NCBI GenBank assembly: GCA_039881145.1
Contig: JAYKKI010000013.1
Location: forward strand, 38,521,501 to 38,585,500
Length of the DNA: 64,000 nucleotides
Origin: Druceiella hillmani
Taxonomy: Eukaryota > Arthropoda > Insecta > Lepidoptera > Hepialidae
Direction of reading: 5' to 3'
Every line of letters starts with the position of its first letter. The stretch's first letter is position 1. Positions 62,841 to 64,000 of this stretch are shown here, in pieces. The notes under the pieces are model-generated. The model ran no database searches, was not told where the DNA came from, and worked only from the letters and a program-made list of their open reading frames with translations. The position numbers were made by a program, and so were the translations under genes.

Positions 62841-63564
62841 GAAATGATATCAGGATTCCCTTTCAAATTTAATGTCAGCTCTACAAACTTTAATTCTTAC
62901 TTATTTACTACAGCCTTATTTATTATTCAAAACGCTAAGGTAATTCATAAAAAAATGGAAAATAACTTTATATTAAATATACTCGTAATACCCCGAATAT
63001 TGTTGGTATTGAAATGAAAGAAAATTATTTATGTCATTAAACAAATATACAAACACAAAGGTTATTTTAATGTTTAAAATATTATTTTATTAATTTATTT
63101 AGTATAATTATATACACTTTTACATACCAATCGACATTATAATATCAGTGTTCTTTTTTTGTCTCCCTCGAAATTTAACAAAACAACCAGTTGAAAAATG
63201 CGATTACATTCGTTAATTTTCTCGCTTGTATTTTTTATTTATAATTTAACTCAGGTTAATTAATGTTAAAATTCACATCCATTTAAAATTTAAAATTTGA
63301 TAACAAGAAATAAAATATTGGAAATTATAAAAATGTTTAATGGAACCAAAAGTACACGGCGACTTTTTTATTAAACAGTACAATCAATAAGGTTCTAATA
63401 ATATTACATTTACTGTAACAATATTAGTCTACGTACTATTTACGATTTTCGAAACCAAAGTCGGTTTTATAAAAAATATTTTCACAGTTTGACAGCGTAA
63501 TTGAAAACGTTTTTTTTTTTAATTGGCCACGTCGGTTAACCTACAAAACTAGTGAGAATAATAT

Positions 63565-63720
63565 GTTTTAATGGTACCTCAAAGGAATAGAAGAACTATC
63601 ACTTATGTGTCCGTCAGTTTGTCCGGGTGTCACAATCATTTAACTAGGCACCCTTTGATGTAGAAATTTGGAATAGCGATAAAGCATATTAACTTGCATA
63701 CATCTCAAGAGCTTTTTATA
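63565..63720 (+). repeat. TTCCGTACC-family repeat fragment
   Basis: TTTTAATGGTACCTCAAAGG, AATAGAAGAACTATCACTTA, GTGTCCGTCAGTTTGTCCGG and GTGTCACAATC follow the recalled family order (GGTTCCGTACCTCAAAAGG, AAAAACGGAACCC..ATCACTT, GTCCGTCTGTC, TCAC). Confidence 0.55.
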
Positions 63721-64000
63721 TTAAAAAATATAAACTTTAATTTAATTCTAAACAAGTTAAATTTGGTGTATTAATTTGATTACAATTAAATTTATTAAAT
63801 TTTACTTAATTTCAGTTAATGAAATGATTGAAATATAATTAATTTTTCAAATCAATTTTTTTCTTCTCATTTGATTTTTCGCATCGTTTGAAAAGTCAAT
63901 TGACGGTTGACTTATATATTTAAATATTTATTTTAGAATTTTACGTAAGATACTTCTAGAGATAGTATTGAAAGCATCCCCTAAAATATATTCTCTCTAA

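Larger units (their letters stand above)
61561..63564. other. AT-rich DNA, no gene recognised
   Basis: May be the body of a non-autonomous Helitron. It includes GAGCCGTTAGATGGCAGCAT near 61,881, an (ATG)n microsatellite (62,088-62,127) and a (TA)n tract (62,767-62,840). Nothing coding was recognised. Confidence 0.4.

Noticed and set aside
1..64000. CRISPR arrays, bacterial operons, ribosome binding sites, tRNA and rRNA genes
   Set aside because: The repeats are microsatellites, minisatellites or transposons without spacer regularity, and no cloverleaf or rRNA signature was recognised. The transposon types are eukaryotic.

Overview
The window looks like gene-poor, strongly AT-rich nuclear DNA from an arthropod, most likely an insect. 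The evidence is indirect: long (TA)n tracts about every few kilobases, no open frame above about 160 codons (the longest lie inside simple repeats), no bacterial-style operons, and relics of Helitron, Mutator-like and non-LTR elements. Dispersed repeats match, from memory, a family abundant in moths, butterflies and some other insects (motif TTCCGTACCTCAAAAGG). Lepidoptera is a reasonable guess but is not proven. No tRNA, rRNA, CRISPR or convincing intact host gene was found.

Layout. 0-4.7 kb: two diverged copies of a dispersed repeat, a near-perfect ~108-bp-arm hairpin and a cluster of palindromic foldback elements. 4.7-17.9 kb: mostly featureless AT-rich DNA, with two weak exon-like open frames, a 378-bp (GGGGAA)n purine tract, and a diverged repeat pair at 9.3 and 13.5 kb. 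17.9-45.7 kb: a large direct tandem duplication, copy A 17,871-30,455 and copy B 30,999-45,691, separated by 543 bp. Each copy carries degraded members of the TTCCGTACC repeat family, a LINE reverse-transcriptase relic, small tandem arrays and minisatellites. Identity is mosaic: the left part is clearly diverged, the middle almost identical, the right intermediate. Copy B has several insertions that copy A lacks, including a foldback element bounded by 12-bp direct repeats.

45.7-64 kb: a ~128-bp-period minisatellite, small hairpins, a minus-strand LINE relic (51.9-52.1 kb), a minus-strand decayed Mutator-like element with a transposase region and a YqaJ-like nuclease region (54.1-56.0 kb), and a plus-strand decayed autonomous Helitron (58.8-61.45 kb) whose 3' CTAG terminus can be read. 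A possible second Helitron 5' terminus lies about 60 bp further on.

No genes work together here as a pathway. The content is a graveyard of transposons and repeats, and the main biological interest is how the duplicated block and the palindromic elements arose. Repeat similarities were judged by eye against sequence in the window. Protein-family assignments rest on recalled motifs, not on a search.
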